This document shows positions 26,897 to 37,286 of a stretch of DNA of 64,000 bases, piece after piece. Every line of letters starts with the position of its first letter. The stretch's first letter is position 1. The stretch spans positions 248,001 through 312,000 of the forward strand of contig NZ_APNK01000002.1 of the NCBI RefSeq assembly GCF_000732535.1, given 5' to 3'. Below the pieces are notes generated by a model. It was given only the letters and a program-made list of their open reading frames with translations. It had not been told where the DNA came from and did not search any database. This DNA comes from Salinisphaera hydrothermalis C41B8 (GTDB lineage Bacteria; Pseudomonadota; Gammaproteobacteria; Nevskiales; Salinisphaeraceae). Both the position numbers and the translations under genes were made by a program.

Positions 26897-28804
26897 TTAC
26901 TTCTTTTCCGAAGGCTTGACCGGTGTCAGCGACGGCGCGCCAGGTGACGGCACCGCACCGTTAAGCATCATCTGAGTCCGCGGACCGGCGATGCCGTCGG
27001 GCTTGAGGTTGTGGGATTTCTGGAAGGCCTTGAGTCGCTTCCCAAGCGCGTCGTCGTACACCGGCGAAGGCTTGCCTACCTGATTGTCGGGGTTTTTGCC
27101 GTCGATCTGCATCAAGCGCTTGCGCAACCAGACGACAGCATTGCCCACCGACCCCGGCTGAATCAGCGCCACGCCGGCGTCCGAGCGCCAGACCACCTCG
27201 AACCGCCCGGTCCATAGTTTGAGCAGGCGGTCGCGATCCACATCGCGCGTACCGTCGCCACCCACCAGCGTGACCGTACCGTCCTTGTTCACCCCACTCA
27301 GGAGTACGGTCTGGTGATGATTCTTCTCATTGAGAATCAGCAAGGCCGGACGGTTATAACGTCGTACCGTCGCGAAATCGCCGGTGTCGTCCAGACAACG
27401 CAAATCGCCGACATGCAGATCGGAGCAGCCGCTACGGATCTGCGCACCGAATACGCCCCAAAGCCGTAGCACCTGGTTAATGTCGGCATTGCCCTTGGGC
27501 AGCGTGAACGTGTCTTTCTTCGGACTCTGCTTGTCCTTAGATTGGTCTTTCGACTGGTTCTTGTCGGATTTCTTGCTCGGGTCGTCCGACTTGGCGCCTG
27601 CATCCGACTTGGGATCATGACTCGTTTTGTCGGCGTCTTTCACGTCCGGCTTGCTGCCGCTCTTCTGGGCGTCTGCCGGATCCGGGTCTTTAGCGTCCTT
27701 GTTCTTATCCGTGTCCTGAGCTTGGGCGGTCGCCGTAGGCGCGTTGGCCTTCGAATCGCTGGCGGCACTGTCCTTCTTCGACGCCTCTGTTGCCGTCTTG
27801 GTTTGGCTGTCCTTGCCGCTATCGTCGGCCTGCGCGACCTGATCTCCGCTGGCCTTCGCACCGCGAATCCATTCGGCGGCGTTCGTCAAGGGGATATCCG
27901 GCAACCATGCCAGCCCTACGACGATACCGATCAATGCAATAGCCCCGGTGGGCACCGCGAAGCGCCACCAGCGCGAACGCACCCGGCGCGGCCGCGCCGG
28001 CAAGGTTTCCATCGCCGCCCGCAGCACGGTCCACGGCCCGACATAGGCACGACCGTGGGCGTATGTGCCCATCAGCGCACGCTCGCAGACCATGTTGATC
28101 AAGCGCGGCACCCCACGAGTCAGCGCGCATAACATGACGATCGCCGAACGGGAAAACAGATGCTGCGGGCCGCCCGCACGCGCCAGGCGATGTTGGACAT
28201 AAGCACGTGTCTCGGCAACGCCCAACGGCTGCAACCGGAAACGTGCCGTGATCCGTTGCGCCAGCTGGCGCAGGTCGTGACGCGCGAGTACGCCCTCGAG
28301 CTCTGGCTGGCCGACCAGGATCACGCGCAGAAGCTTATCCTTGTGCGTCTCCAGATTGGTGAGCAAACGCAGCTGTTCCAGCACCTCGCGCGACAGATTC
28401 TGTGCTTCGTCGATAATCAACACAGTCCGGCGGTTGGCGGCATGCGCCTCGAGCAGATGCTGGTTCAAGCGATCGACGAGCGCCTTGAGCGTCGTGTCGC
28501 GCTCGGCGTCGTAGCTCACGCCCAGCTCGTCGCAGATCGTGCCCACGAATTCGGTCACGCCAAGATGCGGGTTCCAGCAGAGCGCGACATCGAGATTGGG
28601 CGTATCGTTCGCCACGACGGCACGGATCAACGTCGTCTTGCCAGTGCCGACTTCGCCGATGAGCGCCACGAAACCACCGTGTTCCCCGGCGCCGTAAAGC
28701 AGGTGGCCGAGCGCTTCGCGATGACTGCGGCTGAGATAAAGAAAGGACGGATCCGGTGTAACCGCGAACGGGTAACTATCGAAGCCGAAGTACTCGAGGT
28801 ACAT
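26897..28804 (-). CDS. gspA: Type II secretion ATPase and peptidoglycan-binding protein GspA
   Basis: A protein of 635 residues. The cytoplasmic AAA domain at about 1-270 has Walker A IGEVGTGKTTLIRA and Walker B TVLIIDEAQNLS. A membrane helix at about 285-305 follows (PTGAIALIGIVVGLAWL). Next is a linker of about 100 residues composed almost entirely of Lys, Asp, Ser and Ala. The periplasmic part contains a C39-peptidase-like domain (GCSDLHVGDLRCLDD) without an obvious complete catalytic set, and then a PG_binding_1 module (GKRLKAFQKSHNLKPDGIAGPRTQ). The layout matches Aeromonas ExeA, needed for secretin assembly. The gene is divergent from gspC. Confidence 0.93.
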   Translation of the reverse strand: MYLEYFGFDSYPFAVTPDPSFLYLSRSHREALGHLLYGAGEHGGFVALIGEVGTGKTTLIRAVVANDTPNLDVALCWNPHLGVTEFVGTICDELGVSYDAERDTTLKALVDRLNQHLLEAHAANRRTVLIIDEAQNLSREVLEQLRLLTNLETHKDKLLRVILVGQPELEGVLARHDLRQLAQRITARFRLQPLGVAETRAYVQHRLARAGGPQHLFSRSAIVMLCALTRGVPRLINMVCERALMGTYAHGRAYVGPWTVLRAAMETLPARPRRVRSRWWRFAVPTGAIALIGIVVGLAWLPDIPLTNAAEWIRGAKASGDQVAQADDSGKDSQTKTATEASKKDSAASDSKANAPTATAQAQDTDKNKDAKDPDPADAQKSGSKPDVKDADKTSHDPKSDAGAKSDDPSKKSDKNQSKDQSKDKQSPKKDTFTLPKGNADINQVLRLWGVFGAQIRSGCSDLHVGDLRCLDDTGDFATVRRYNRPALLILNEKNHHQTVLLSGVNKDGTVTLVGGDGTRDVDRDRLLKLWTGRFEVVWRSDAGVALIQPGSVGNAVVWLRKRLMQIDGKNPDNQVGKPSPVYDDALGKRLKAFQKSHNLKPDGIAGPRTQMMLNGAVPSPGAPSLTPVKPSEKK

Positions 28805-29166
28805 CTTTAACGATTCCAGGGCCGGGCCCGCGCCGGATGACGTCGGGCCGAGCCGGCACCGCGCGTATTACTCGCTGACACACCTGGCCCCGCCCATGCG
28901 CCCATACGGCGGCGCGGCCGCGGCGATGCACTGGCGCCCACTAAGCCGACGGCCGGCGTTGTCAGTCGTTCATTGCCCATAAGCAAACCGTTCTTCCGCC
29001 CTCGCGGCCGCTCGAGTACAAGCGCCTGGCTCGACCGCGCCCATGAATTCGGGTAATTGTCACGGCCTCGTAGCAGACGATGCTCTAGTCTACCCCGCGC
29101 AAGATCAAGTACAACCACCACTAATTTATATAACGCAGGCGTCGTCCTGTTGGTTAGACTCGCGCC
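28805..29166. other. Divergent intergenic region between gspA and gspC
   Basis: 362 bases with no supportable gene. It separates the two arms of the secretion locus and should hold both promoters. The half near gspA is GC-rich without notable structure. The half near gspC becomes AT-rich (TTTATATAAC at about 29125-29134), which may serve gspC, although no matching -35 was found. Confidence 0.6.
29087..29114 (-). promoter_or_regulatory. Candidate sigma-70 promoter for gspAB
   Basis: On the minus strand TTGTAC (29114-29109) is separated by 16 bases from TAGACT (29092-29087), both close to the consensus hexamers. This would start transcription about 275 bases upstream of gspA. Confidence 0.45.
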
Positions 29167-30096
29167 ATGGCTATGGAACTCCCGCGCGACGCACGCCGCT
29201 GGGCGATGCGCGCTCCCGATATCGCCAATCTCATTCTGATTGCGCTGATCGCTCTCGCCGCCGCGCGCCTGTTCTGGCTGGTCTGGCCCGAGCCGCCCGC
29301 ACAGGCGGTCGCCCCGAGCGGCGCCGATGCCAGTAGCCGAGCCGCATCGAGTCAATCGATCGACATCGACGCGATCGCCGGCGCGCATCTGTTCGGCGAA
29401 CAACCCGCCGCCGATAGCAAGGCCGATCAAGTCAAACAGATCAAGGCACCTGAGACGCATCTCAACCTCGAGCTCACGGGTATCGTCTCGGACAGCCGCG
29501 GCCAGCGTTCGCGCGCGTTAATCAAGAATCCGAAGGGTAAGCAGGATAGTTATAAGGTCGGCCAGTCGATCGTTTCGGGCGTCAAACTGCACGCGATCTA
29601 TACTGATCGGGTGATTCTGGATCGCAGCGGACATTACGAAACGCTCACGCTGGAAAGCATCAAGAAAATACGGTCGATGACCGGCATCAGCCGTAGTCCG
29701 GCGGCCGCCGCGCCCGCCGATACGTCGAGCGATGCGACGCAGGATAACCACCCCGCCGCATCGCAAACCGTGTCGGGCGATGTCGCCGATCGCATTGGTA
29801 CGATCCGCAAAAAAATCCTGGCGGATCCGTCGACGGCCTCGCATTACATCCGCTTGCGACCGGCCCGACAAAACGGCAATCTCGTGGGCTACCGGATTTA
29901 CCCGGGGGCAGACAAATCCCTGTTTAAAAAAGCGGGGCTTCAAAGTGGGGAACTTGTGACGGCAATCAACGGCAAGCCGCTGGATAACCCGGCGGCCTCA
30001 TTGCAGCTGCTTGGCAGCCTGGCGCACGCGTCGACGGCGACCGTAACGCTTCAAAAGGACGGCCAGACCCGCACCGTTCGGATCAACCTACAATGA
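29167..30096 (+). CDS. gspC: Type II secretion protein GspC
   Basis: A protein of 309 residues. A single inner-membrane helix (LILIALIALAAARLFWLVW, about 19-37) precedes a Pro/Ala linker and the HR domain (LELTGIVSDSRGQRSRALIKN, DRVILDRSGHYETLTLE), which contacts the secretin. The C-terminal PDZ domain ends with GLQSGELVTAINGKPLDNPAASLQLLGSL. GspC links the inner-membrane platform to GspD and helps define substrate specificity. The last four bases overlap gspD. A second Met at residue 3 is an equally possible start. Confidence 0.93.
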   Translation: MAMELPRDARRWAMRAPDIANLILIALIALAAARLFWLVWPEPPAQAVAPSGADASSRAASSQSIDIDAIAGAHLFGEQPAADSKADQVKQIKAPETHLNLELTGIVSDSRGQRSRALIKNPKGKQDSYKVGQSIVSGVKLHAIYTDRVILDRSGHYETLTLESIKKIRSMTGISRSPAAAAPADTSSDATQDNHPAASQTVSGDVADRIGTIRKKILADPSTASHYIRLRPARQNGNLVGYRIYPGADKSLFKKAGLQSGELVTAINGKPLDNPAASLQLLGSLAHASTATVTLQKDGQTRTVRINLQ

Positions 30097-32243
30097 GCTG
30101 GGTACAGCGCCTGGCCGGGGCAGCGATCGGCACGGCCATCGTCTGCGTGCCCGCCGCGGCCCTGGCCCAGACCAACGCGCCCACCGGCATTTCCCGCCAG
30201 AACAGCCAGGACGATTCGTTCACGCTGAATCTGAAGAATGCCGACATCACCACGCTGATCGCGACAGTAAGCGAGGTTACCGGACGCAATTTCGTGGTCG
30301 ACCCGAGAGTCAAGGGCCAGGTCACCGTGCTGTCGAACCAACCGATGACGCCGGCAGAGCTGTACCAGACCTTCCTCTCGGTACTCGACGTGCATGGCTT
30401 TGCAGCCGTGCCATCCGGCGAGGTCATTAAGATCATCCCGCAGATCAATGCCAAGCAGGATGGTGGTTTTGGCCACTCGGGCGGGGCCACGAACGAGGAT
30501 GTGGTGACCAAGGTCCTCCACGTGAATAACGTGCCGGCGGACCAGCTCGTACCCATCCTACGGCCGCTGGTGCCGCAATATGGGCATCTAGCGGCTTATG
30601 CGGCATCCAACTCCCTGGTCATCTCGGACCGCGAGGCTAACGTCGCCCGACTGACCAAGATCGTACGCCGGATCGACTCGAACGGTTCGTCGAGCGTGGA
30701 TCAGGTACATCTGTCCAACGCCAATGCGTCCGATGTGGCCGATGCCATCCAAAAGCTCGAAGGCAATAACAAGAAGAACGCCAGCAGCAGCGTCGTGGCG
30801 CTGGACCGCACGAACAGCGTACTCATCTCCGGCACCGCCGAACAGCGACGCAAGCTCCGGCGCATCATCCACAACATGGATACCAAGTCGCAGGAATCCG
30901 GCGACACGGCGGTGATCTATCTGAACTATGCCGATGCCGAGACGCTCGCGCCGGTGTTGCAGGCCTATGCCACCGGACAAAGTTATTCCTCCGGTAACTC
31001 CCGCAACCGCGGGTTGAGCAATATCGGCAATAGCAGCGGGTTTGGCAGCAATAACGGCAACAACAGCGGCTCGTTCGGCAGCAGTAGCCCGATCAATCGC
31101 GGAAGCTCGAACTCGGGCGGCGGCAGCGTTCAGGGTATTTCCGGGTCCAAGGACAGCGATGTCGCGGTGATCGCCGAGGCGGGCGCGAATGCGCTGATCA
31201 TTCATGCCCCGGCCGACAAGATGGGCAAGATCAAGCACATCATTTCCAAGCTCGACATTCGGCGTGGCCAGGTGCTGGTGGAAGGCATTATTGCCGAAAT
31301 CGGGATTCAGCAATCGAAGAAGCTTGGCATCAACATTGCCGCGCTCAAGAACGGCGGCCCGGCGGCCGCGAGTATTCTGAACTCCGAGACCTTGTCCGCC
31401 GTGGGCCAGGCTGCCGCCAACGGCACGCCGCTCAACCTTATTCAGCAAGGCCTCAACGTAGCGCTCGGCAGCACCAACGGCGAAGTCAATTTCGCCCTGC
31501 TCGTCAACGCGTTGTCGAACAACGTCGACACCAACGTGCTGTCCACGCCGTCGCTCATTACACGCGACAACGAGGAAGCCCAGATCAAGGTCGGGCAGAA
31601 GGTGCCTTTCGTGACCGGCAGCTATACCAGCGGTACGTCCGGCGTGGGCAACGGCAACAACCCGTTCCAGACCATCGACCGCGAGGATGTCGGGCTGCAG
31701 CTCGCCTTCATCCCGCAGATCAGTGCCGGCAACACCATCCAACTGACGATCGACGAGGAAGTGTCCTCGATCGCGCCCAGTGCCCAGCAGACGACCAGTG
31801 CCGGCCTGATCACCAACAGCCGAACCTTGCAGACGGCCGTCGAAGTCCAGAACGGCCAGATTCTGGTGCTGGGTGGGCTGATCGACAACAACGTGCAGGT
31901 TACGCATAACCAGGTGCCCGTGTTGGGCGATATCCCGATTCTGGGATCACTGTTCCGCTATAACGCAGTGGATCGCAACAAGCGTAATCTGCTGAACTTC
32001 ATCCGTCCGACCATTCTGCGCGGCGACGGTGAATCCAATCGCTACAGTGCTGCGAAGTACAAGTATCTGCGTAATTTGCAGATGCAGCAGTCGAAGAAGC
32101 GCTTGCCCCTGATGAAACAGAACATGCGTCCCCAACTGCCGCCGATGGATCGGTTCAGCGGTGGCACCCATACCGGGCCGCAGTCGGACACGAAGGGTTC
32201 GTCGTCCTCGGGCAAGCGTCGTGGCGACCAGTTCTCGGATTAG
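30093..32243 (+). CDS. gspD: Type II secretion secretin GspD
   Basis: A protein of 716 residues with a Sec signal peptide ending VPAAALAQ. The N0 domain ([33 protein letters not shown]) is followed by N1-N3 repeats and the secretin core ([56 protein letters not shown]). It forms the outer-membrane channel. A stretch of about 60 residues rich in Ser, Asn and Gly (about 290-350) sits in N3, as in other GspD proteins but on the long side. The Lys/Arg/Ser-rich tail may be the S-domain; no pilotin gene is present nearby. Confidence 0.96.
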   Translation: MSWVQRLAGAAIGTAIVCVPAAALAQTNAPTGISRQNSQDDSFTLNLKNADITTLIATVSEVTGRNFVVDPRVKGQVTVLSNQPMTPAELYQTFLSVLDVHGFAAVPSGEVIKIIPQINAKQDGGFGHSGGATNEDVVTKVLHVNNVPADQLVPILRPLVPQYGHLAAYAASNSLVISDREANVARLTKIVRRIDSNGSSSVDQVHLSNANASDVADAIQKLEGNNKKNASSSVVALDRTNSVLISGTAEQRRKLRRIIHNMDTKSQESGDTAVIYLNYADAETLAPVLQAYATGQSYSSGNSRNRGLSNIGNSSGFGSNNGNNSGSFGSSSPINRGSSNSGGGSVQGISGSKDSDVAVIAEAGANALIIHAPADKMGKIKHIISKLDIRRGQVLVEGIIAEIGIQQSKKLGINIAALKNGGPAAASILNSETLSAVGQAAANGTPLNLIQQGLNVALGSTNGEVNFALLVNALSNNVDTNVLSTPSLITRDNEEAQIKVGQKVPFVTGSYTSGTSGVGNGNNPFQTIDREDVGLQLAFIPQISAGNTIQLTIDEEVSSIAPSAQQTTSAGLITNSRTLQTAVEVQNGQILVLGGLIDNNVQVTHNQVPVLGDIPILGSLFRYNAVDRNKRNLLNFIRPTILRGDGESNRYSAAKYKYLRNLQMQQSKKRLPLMKQNMRPQLPPMDRFSGGTHTGPQSDTKGSSSSGKRRGDQFSD

Positions 32244-32278
32244 TTCGTGACCGCTTTGTCGACCGGGAGGATCGTGAC

Positions 32279-33838
32279 ATGAGCGAAAGCGTCGACACCC
32301 TCACGCTCGAACCCCTCGACGGCGAGGCCAACGGAGCGCATCTGGATACCGGCACACCGGAGGATTCGCGGCTGGAGCGACTGTCCTTTGCGTTCGCCAA
32401 GCGTTATGGCGTCATGCTCGGCGACCAGGACGATGCCAGCGTGCGCGTAATCGCGCGCGAGCCGGTCAACGCTGCCGCTCTGCTGGAAGTCCGGCGCCAC
32501 ACCAAACGTCGACTTCGGGTGGAAACCGTCGCGGCCGGCGCGTTCGAGGCCATGCTCCAGAACGATTATGAAAATCGCGACAACGAGTCCAGCCAGATCG
32601 TCGAAGGTATGGACGACGATCTCGACCTGTCCGACGCCGCGCGCGCGCTATCCGAGCCGGCCGATCTGCTGGAATCCTCCGACGATGCGCCCATCATCCG
32701 GCTGATCAACGCGCTGCTGACCGAGGCGATCAAGGAAAATGCCTCGGATATTCATATCGAGCCGTTCGAGGCCCGACTCACCGTGCGTTTTCGCGTCGAC
32801 GGTGTGCTGCGCGAGGTGCTGAATCCGCCGCGCCAGCTCGCCCCGCGCCTCATCTCGCGCGTCAAGGTGATGGCCAAACTCGACATCGCCGAAAAACGTA
32901 TCCCGCAGGACGGGCGCATTTCGGTGCGCATCGCCGGTCGTCCGGTCGATGTGCGTGTCTCGACGATCCCCTCGGGCACCGGCGAGCGCGTCGTCATGCG
33001 TCTGCTCGACAAGCAGGCGGGCCGGCTGGATCTGCCGCAGCTGGGCATGCCCGCCGACACGCTCACCGCGATCGACGCGCTGGTGCACAAGCCGCACGGC
33101 ATCATCCTCGTCACCGGCCCGACCGGCTCGGGCAAGACGACCACGCTGTACGCCGGTATCACACGCATCAACGACCGTACGCGCAACATCATGACGGTCG
33201 AGGACCCGATCGAGTACTACCTCGACGGCATCGGCCAGACCCAGGTGAATTCGAAGGTCGACATGAGCTTCGCGCGCGGCCTGCGCGCGATCCTGCGCCA
33301 GGATCCGGACGTCGTCATGATCGGCGAGATCCGCGATCTGGAAACGGCCGAGATCGCCGTGCAGGCTTCGCTGACCGGTCATCTGGTGCTCTCGACTCTA
33401 CATACCAATACCGCGGTCGGCGCGATCGCTCGCCTGCGCGACATGGGCGTGGAGCCATTCCTGCTCTCGTCATCGCTGATCGGCATCATGGCGCAGCGTC
33501 TGGTGCGCACACTCTGCCCGGATTGCAAGGTGCCCTACACCGCCGACCGGCGCGAATGCGAGCTGCTTAAGGCCGATCCGGATAACCCGCCGACACTGCA
33601 CAAGCCCGGCGGCTGTGAGCATTGCAATCACTCCGGCTTTCGCGGCCGGACCGGCATCTATGAGCTCGTGGTGATCGACGACGAACTGCGCCAGATGATC
33701 CACGAGCAGGCGGCCGAATATGCCCTCGAAGCCCAGGCGCGCAAGACGACGCCGAGTATCCGGGACGACGGCCGTGCCAACGTGCTGGCCGGCCGGACCA
33801 CGCTTGAGGAAGTCCTGCGCGTCACTCGCGAAGGCTGA
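32279..33838 (+). CDS. gspE: Type II secretion ATPase GspE
   Basis: A protein of 519 residues, the cytoplasmic hexameric ATPase that drives pseudopilus assembly. The N-terminal domain ([13 protein letters not shown]) binds GspL. Then come [23 protein letters not shown], Walker [16 protein letters not shown], the Asp box [20 protein letters not shown], Walker [20 protein letters not shown] and the His box. A four-cysteine zinc site (CPDC and CEHC, about 40 residues apart) near the end is typical of GspE. GGGAGGA precedes the start. The 35-base gap after gspD holds only the ribosome binding site. Confidence 0.97.
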   Translation: MSESVDTLTLEPLDGEANGAHLDTGTPEDSRLERLSFAFAKRYGVMLGDQDDASVRVIAREPVNAAALLEVRRHTKRRLRVETVAAGAFEAMLQNDYENRDNESSQIVEGMDDDLDLSDAARALSEPADLLESSDDAPIIRLINALLTEAIKENASDIHIEPFEARLTVRFRVDGVLREVLNPPRQLAPRLISRVKVMAKLDIAEKRIPQDGRISVRIAGRPVDVRVSTIPSGTGERVVMRLLDKQAGRLDLPQLGMPADTLTAIDALVHKPHGIILVTGPTGSGKTTTLYAGITRINDRTRNIMTVEDPIEYYLDGIGQTQVNSKVDMSFARGLRAILRQDPDVVMIGEIRDLETAEIAVQASLTGHLVLSTLHTNTAVGAIARLRDMGVEPFLLSSSLIGIMAQRLVRTLCPDCKVPYTADRRECELLKADPDNPPTLHKPGGCEHCNHSGFRGRTGIYELVVIDDELRQMIHEQAAEYALEAQARKTTPSIRDDGRANVLAGRTTLEEVLRVTREG

Positions 33839-33861
33839 CGGGGCGAGGACCGGGATAACCG

Positions 33862-35082
33862 ATGGGTGCATTTGAATACACCGCGCTGGACGCCCGGGGC
33901 CGCCGCAAGAAAGGCGTGCTCGAGGGCGACGCCGCGCGCGCGATCCGGGCCCAGCTGCGCGAGCGCGGCCTGACCCCGATCGAGGTCAACGAGGTCGCCG
34001 AACGCGCCACCGGGTCCTCCGGCCGTTCGTTGTTGTCGTTCTCGCGCGGGATGAGCGTGACCGAGCTGGCGTTGTTCACGCGCCAGCTGGCTACCCTCGC
34101 CCATGCCGGCCTACCGATGGAGGAAGCGCTCAAGGCCGTCGCCGAGCAGACCGAGAACGAACGCGTACAAAAGATCATTGTCGGCGTGCGCTCGCAGGTG
34201 GTCGAAGGCAACACCTTCGCCGATGCGCTGGCCGATTTCCCCAAGAGCTTCAGCCCGCTGTACCAGGCCACGGCCGCCGCCGGCGAGCAATCCGGCCATA
34301 TCGACGAGGTCCTCAACGGACTGGCCGATTACGTCGAGGAACAACAAGCGCTGCGCCAGAAGATCCTCGCCGCCCTCATCTATCCGGCTTTTTTGGTGGT
34401 GGTGTCGATCGCGATCGTGATCGGGCTGTTGTCGACGGTGGTGCCCAAGCTGGTGCATGTGTTCAACAGCGTGCACGCCAAACTGCCGGCGCTCACCGTA
34501 GCGCTGATCGCCACCAGCGACTTCTTGCGCACCTGGGGCTGGCTGCTGGCGATCCTGCTGGCAGCGGCCATTACGGCGTTCATCTACGGAATGCGGCGGC
34601 CGGCCTTCAAGCGCCGCTTCCACAGCTTCGTACTGCGAATTCCGTTGATCGGGCGTTTCGTGCGTTCGGTCAACACCGCCCGTTTTACCCGAACTCTGGC
34701 CATTCTCACCAGCAGCGGCGTGCCCGCGCTCGATGCCATGACCATCGGCGCCGACGTGGTGACCAACGTGCCCATGCGTGAAGCCATCAAGCGCGCCGCG
34801 ACGCGGGTGCGTGAAGGCGATGCCATTCACCGCGCCCTGCAGCGCGAACAACTTTTCCCCGCGATCACGCTGCACATGATCGCCAACGGCGAAATGTCCG
34901 GCGAGCTGGATACCATGCTCGGTCGGGCCGCCGATCATCAGGATCGTGAGGTCGAGACGATCCGTGAAGGCGTCATGGGCATTCTCGGGCCGGCCGTCAT
35001 CCTGGCCATGGGCGGGATCGTGCTCATGATCGTGCTGGCGGTTCTGCTGCCTGTGTTCAATCTCAATCAGTTGGTCAAGTGA
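33862..35082 (+). CDS. gspF: Type II secretion inner-membrane platform protein GspF
   Basis: A protein of 406 residues with two T2SSF helical domains, each with the pattern FTRQLATLAHAGLPMEEALKAVAEQT and FTRTLAILTSSGVPALDAMTIGADVV. Three membrane helices are placed at about 175-195, 225-245 and 375-400. GspF forms the centre of the inner-membrane platform and interacts with GspE and GspL. The C-terminus GGIVLMIVLAVLLPVFNLNQLVK is highly characteristic. It is followed by gspG with a 38-base gap to its best start. Confidence 0.96.
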   Translation: MGAFEYTALDARGRRKKGVLEGDAARAIRAQLRERGLTPIEVNEVAERATGSSGRSLLSFSRGMSVTELALFTRQLATLAHAGLPMEEALKAVAEQTENERVQKIIVGVRSQVVEGNTFADALADFPKSFSPLYQATAAAGEQSGHIDEVLNGLADYVEEQQALRQKILAALIYPAFLVVVSIAIVIGLLSTVVPKLVHVFNSVHAKLPALTVALIATSDFLRTWGWLLAILLAAAITAFIYGMRRPAFKRRFHSFVLRIPLIGRFVRSVNTARFTRTLAILTSSGVPALDAMTIGADVVTNVPMREAIKRAATRVREGDAIHRALQREQLFPAITLHMIANGEMSGELDTMLGRAADHQDREVETIREGVMGILGPAVILAMGGIVLMIVLAVLLPVFNLNQLVK

Positions 35083-35120
35083 CCGCCCCGCTTCCATCGT
35101 TTCCCGCGAGGAGTTTCGAT

Positions 35121-35588
35121 ATGCAGTTTCCACGTCATCGTGCCGCCACGTCGCCGCGCCGCCAGAGCGGCTTCACGCTGATCGAGATCATGGTCGTGGT
35201 CGTGATTCTGGGTATTCTCGCGGCCATCGTCGTGCCCAACATCATCGACCGCCCGGACGCGGCGCGCGAAGCGAAGGCTCGCCAGGACATCAAGGCCATC
35301 GACTCGGCGCTCAAACTGTATCGGCTCGACAACTATCGTTATCCCACCACCGAGCAAGGGCTGGCGGCGTTGGTGACCAAGCCGACCAGCGAGCCGGTGC
35401 CGCGCAACTGGAAATCCGGCGGCTACCTCGATCGCCTGCCGACCGACCCCTGGGGCCACGTCTATCATTACCGCAATCCCGGCCAGCATGGGCCGATCGA
35501 CATCTACACGCTCGGCCGCGATAACCAGAAAGGCGGAGACGGTCCGGACGCCGACATCGGCAACTGGACGCTCAACGACAACCCGTAA
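35121..35588 (+). CDS. gspG: Major pseudopilin GspG
   Basis: A protein of 155 residues from the ATG at 35121, preceded by GAGGAG. A GTG at 35079 would add 14 residues without a family match. The prepilin leader ends at SG before FTLIEIMVVVVILGILAAIV, with Glu at mature position 5, so cleavage and methylation by a prepilin peptidase is expected. The C-terminal part contains DNYRYPTTEQGLAALV and GYLDRLPTDPWGHVYHYRNPGQHG, with the calcium-site region DGPDADIGNW. GspG is the main subunit of the pseudopilus. No prepilin peptidase gene lies in the window. Confidence 0.96.
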   Translation: MQFPRHRAATSPRRQSGFTLIEIMVVVVILGILAAIVVPNIIDRPDAAREAKARQDIKAIDSALKLYRLDNYRYPTTEQGLAALVTKPTSEPVPRNWKSGGYLDRLPTDPWGHVYHYRNPGQHGPIDIYTLGRDNQKGGDGPDADIGNWTLNDNP

Positions 35589-35605
35589 CCCGGCATGAAC
35601 CGTTC

Positions 35606-36214
35606 GTGAACTCGCGCCGGTCATCCACAAGCGGCTTCACGCTGATCGAGGTTCTGGTTGTTCTGGTCATCATCGGCATCGTGTTGACCTTCGCCACGCT
35701 TTCCGTCAATCCCAGCGGCCCGGGCGACCGACTCGATACCGCGGCGCAGCGCCTACTGGCGCTGGCCCAGGATGCTGCCGACGAAGCCATTCTCTCGAGT
35801 CAGACGATCGGTCTGCAGATCGGCGATCAGGGCTATCGCTTTATCCGCTTGACCGACCGCGGCTGGAAAACCATCGACGATAGCGACTCGCCGCTACGGC
35901 CGCGCCGGCTCGACGACGACATCCATATCGACCGCATCAACAACAACGGCGACCGTAAACAGCAAAACCGGCAGGCGAAAAGCCTGACGCTCCCGGCCTC
36001 GCCCATCGCCGGGCGCAAGGCCGGCGAGCCCGCGGTACAAGAGGACAACAACAATAACGACAAACCACAGCTGGCCGTGCCGGCCGCGCTTTTTCTAGCG
36101 AGCGGGGAACTGCTGCCTTTTACGCTGGAGCTCTCGGCCGACGGCGTGAAACACCGGTTCGACATCATCGGCTCGCCGAACGGCGACATCACGCTCAAGC
36201 GGGTGGATCGATGA
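35606..36214 (+). CDS. gspH: Minor pseudopilin GspH
   Basis: A protein of 202 residues starting at GTG. The prepilin motif GFTLIEVLVVLVIIGIVL gives the N-terminal helix. The GspH beta domain contains QTIGLQIGDQGYRFIRL and ends with the short strand GSPNGDITLKRVDR. A hydrophilic insertion rich in Asn, Asp, Lys and Gln (about residues 110-150) makes it longer than typical GspH. It occupies the expected position between gspG and gspI, and its stop overlaps gspI by four bases. Confidence 0.9.
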   Translation: MNSRRSSTSGFTLIEVLVVLVIIGIVLTFATLSVNPSGPGDRLDTAAQRLLALAQDAADEAILSSQTIGLQIGDQGYRFIRLTDRGWKTIDDSDSPLRPRRLDDDIHIDRINNNGDRKQQNRQAKSLTLPASPIAGRKAGEPAVQEDNNNNDKPQLAVPAALFLASGELLPFTLELSADGVKHRFDIIGSPNGDITLKRVDR

Positions 36215-36654
36215 AGCGCCGCAGCCGGGGGTTCACGCTGATCGAGGTGTTGGTCGCACTGGCCGTGGTGGCGATCGCCCTGGTGGCATTCGTCTCCGCG
36301 GGCGCCCAGAACGCAGACTACGCAACCTATATCCGTCAGCGCACGATCGCCCAGATGATTGCCCGCAACCAGCTCGTTCAATATCAGGTTGCCGCGAACT
36401 GGCCGAGCACCGGCAGGCGCCAGGGCAATGTCAATATGGCCGGCAGTCGGTGGCATTGGGAAGCCACGATCACGGGCACGCCCGACGATCAGGTTCGGCG
36501 CGCCGACGTGCGGGTATTCGCGACCAACCCTGATACGCACCAGCCAGACAAGGATTCGGTCGTACTGTTGAGCGGGTTCCTAACCCAGCACGCGCAGCAA
36601 CAATCGAAAAACGGTGCGGCCGCGACATCCGCCAAGTCGACCGGCAGCTCATGA
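36211..36654 (+). CDS. gspI: Minor pseudopilin GspI
   Basis: A protein of 147 residues. Leader MKKRS-like basic start (MKRRSRG) is cut before FTLIEVLVALAVVAIALVAF. The following MIARNQLVQYQVAANWPSTGRRQGNVNMAG with the aromatic turn is typical of GspI, which starts the trimeric tip GspI-GspJ-GspK. The Gln/Ser/Ala-rich tail beyond the domain is not conserved. Overlap by four bases on both sides places it inside a coupled operon. Confidence 0.92.
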   Translation: MKRRSRGFTLIEVLVALAVVAIALVAFVSAGAQNADYATYIRQRTIAQMIARNQLVQYQVAANWPSTGRRQGNVNMAGSRWHWEATITGTPDDQVRRADVRVFATNPDTHQPDKDSVVLLSGFLTQHAQQQSKNGAAATSAKSTGSS

Positions 36655-37286
36655 GTCGGGCGCGCGCACAGCACGGCTTCACGCTGGTCGAACTACTGGT
36701 GGCCATGGCCGTGTTCGCCGTGATGGCGGCGATTGCCTACGGCGGCCTATCGTCGGTGATCAATACCCGCGATTCGATCGATGCCGCCCTGGATCGAAGC
36801 AAGACCCTGCAAATGGCGACCTGGCGCCTGCAGCAAGACATCGAACAGGTCGTAGATCGACCGACCCGCAATCGTTTTGGCGATGCCGAACCGGCCGTGA
36901 TGGCCAGCGCCGACACGGGTCTCACGATCACGCGAGACGGCTGGCCGAATCCGCTAGCCGAGCCGCGCTCGACGCTGCAGCGAGTGCATTACCGGCTCGA
37001 CCCCGACGGCCATCTGGTGCGGTCCTATTATCGCGTGCTCGATCAGGCGCAGGACAGCGAGCCGGTCGACGCCGATCTGTTGAGCGGTGTGACCCAGCTG
37101 GAATGGCGATTTCTGGACAAGAACGGCCAGTGGCAGGACCGCTGGCCGCCGGACAACACCGGCTCGGTCTCCAATACCGCCGGCGAGGCTTCCCACCCGC
37201 CTCCGATTGCCATCGAGCTGCGCCTGGATACCAAGACTTGGGGCCATTTGCGCCTGCTGTTCGCATTGCCGGGAGCTCATCTGTGA
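36651..37286 (+). CDS. gspJ: Minor pseudopilin GspJ
   Basis: A protein of 211 residues. The leader RARAQHG precedes FTLVELLVAMAVFAVMAAIA. The body shows the GspJ features LQMATWRLQQDIEQVVDRPTRN, VHYRLDPDGHLVRSYYRVLDQ and LEWRFLDKNGQWQDRWPP. GspJ is part of the pseudopilus tip. The ATG overlaps the gspI stop, and its own TGA overlaps the gspK GTG. Confidence 0.93.
   Translation: MSRARAQHGFTLVELLVAMAVFAVMAAIAYGGLSSVINTRDSIDAALDRSKTLQMATWRLQQDIEQVVDRPTRNRFGDAEPAVMASADTGLTITRDGWPNPLAEPRSTLQRVHYRLDPDGHLVRSYYRVLDQAQDSEPVDADLLSGVTQLEWRFLDKNGQWQDRWPPDNTGSVSNTAGEASHPPPIAIELRLDTKTWGHLRLLFALPGAHL

Noticed and set aside
28807-29460. Minus-strand open frame across the gspA-gspC gap
   Set aside because: It runs antisense through the start of gspC, has no recognisable domain, and the gap itself looks like a divergent promoter region.
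30588-31907. Open frame of 439 codons antisense to gspD
   Set aside because: It lies wholly inside the secretin gene, has no domain, and arises from the codon bias of the opposite strand.
36614-37282. Upstream extension of the gspK frame
   Set aside because: The extra 220 codons overlap gspI and gspJ in another frame and encode Arg-rich sequence; the GTG at 37283 has a ribosome binding site and the correct prepilin leader.
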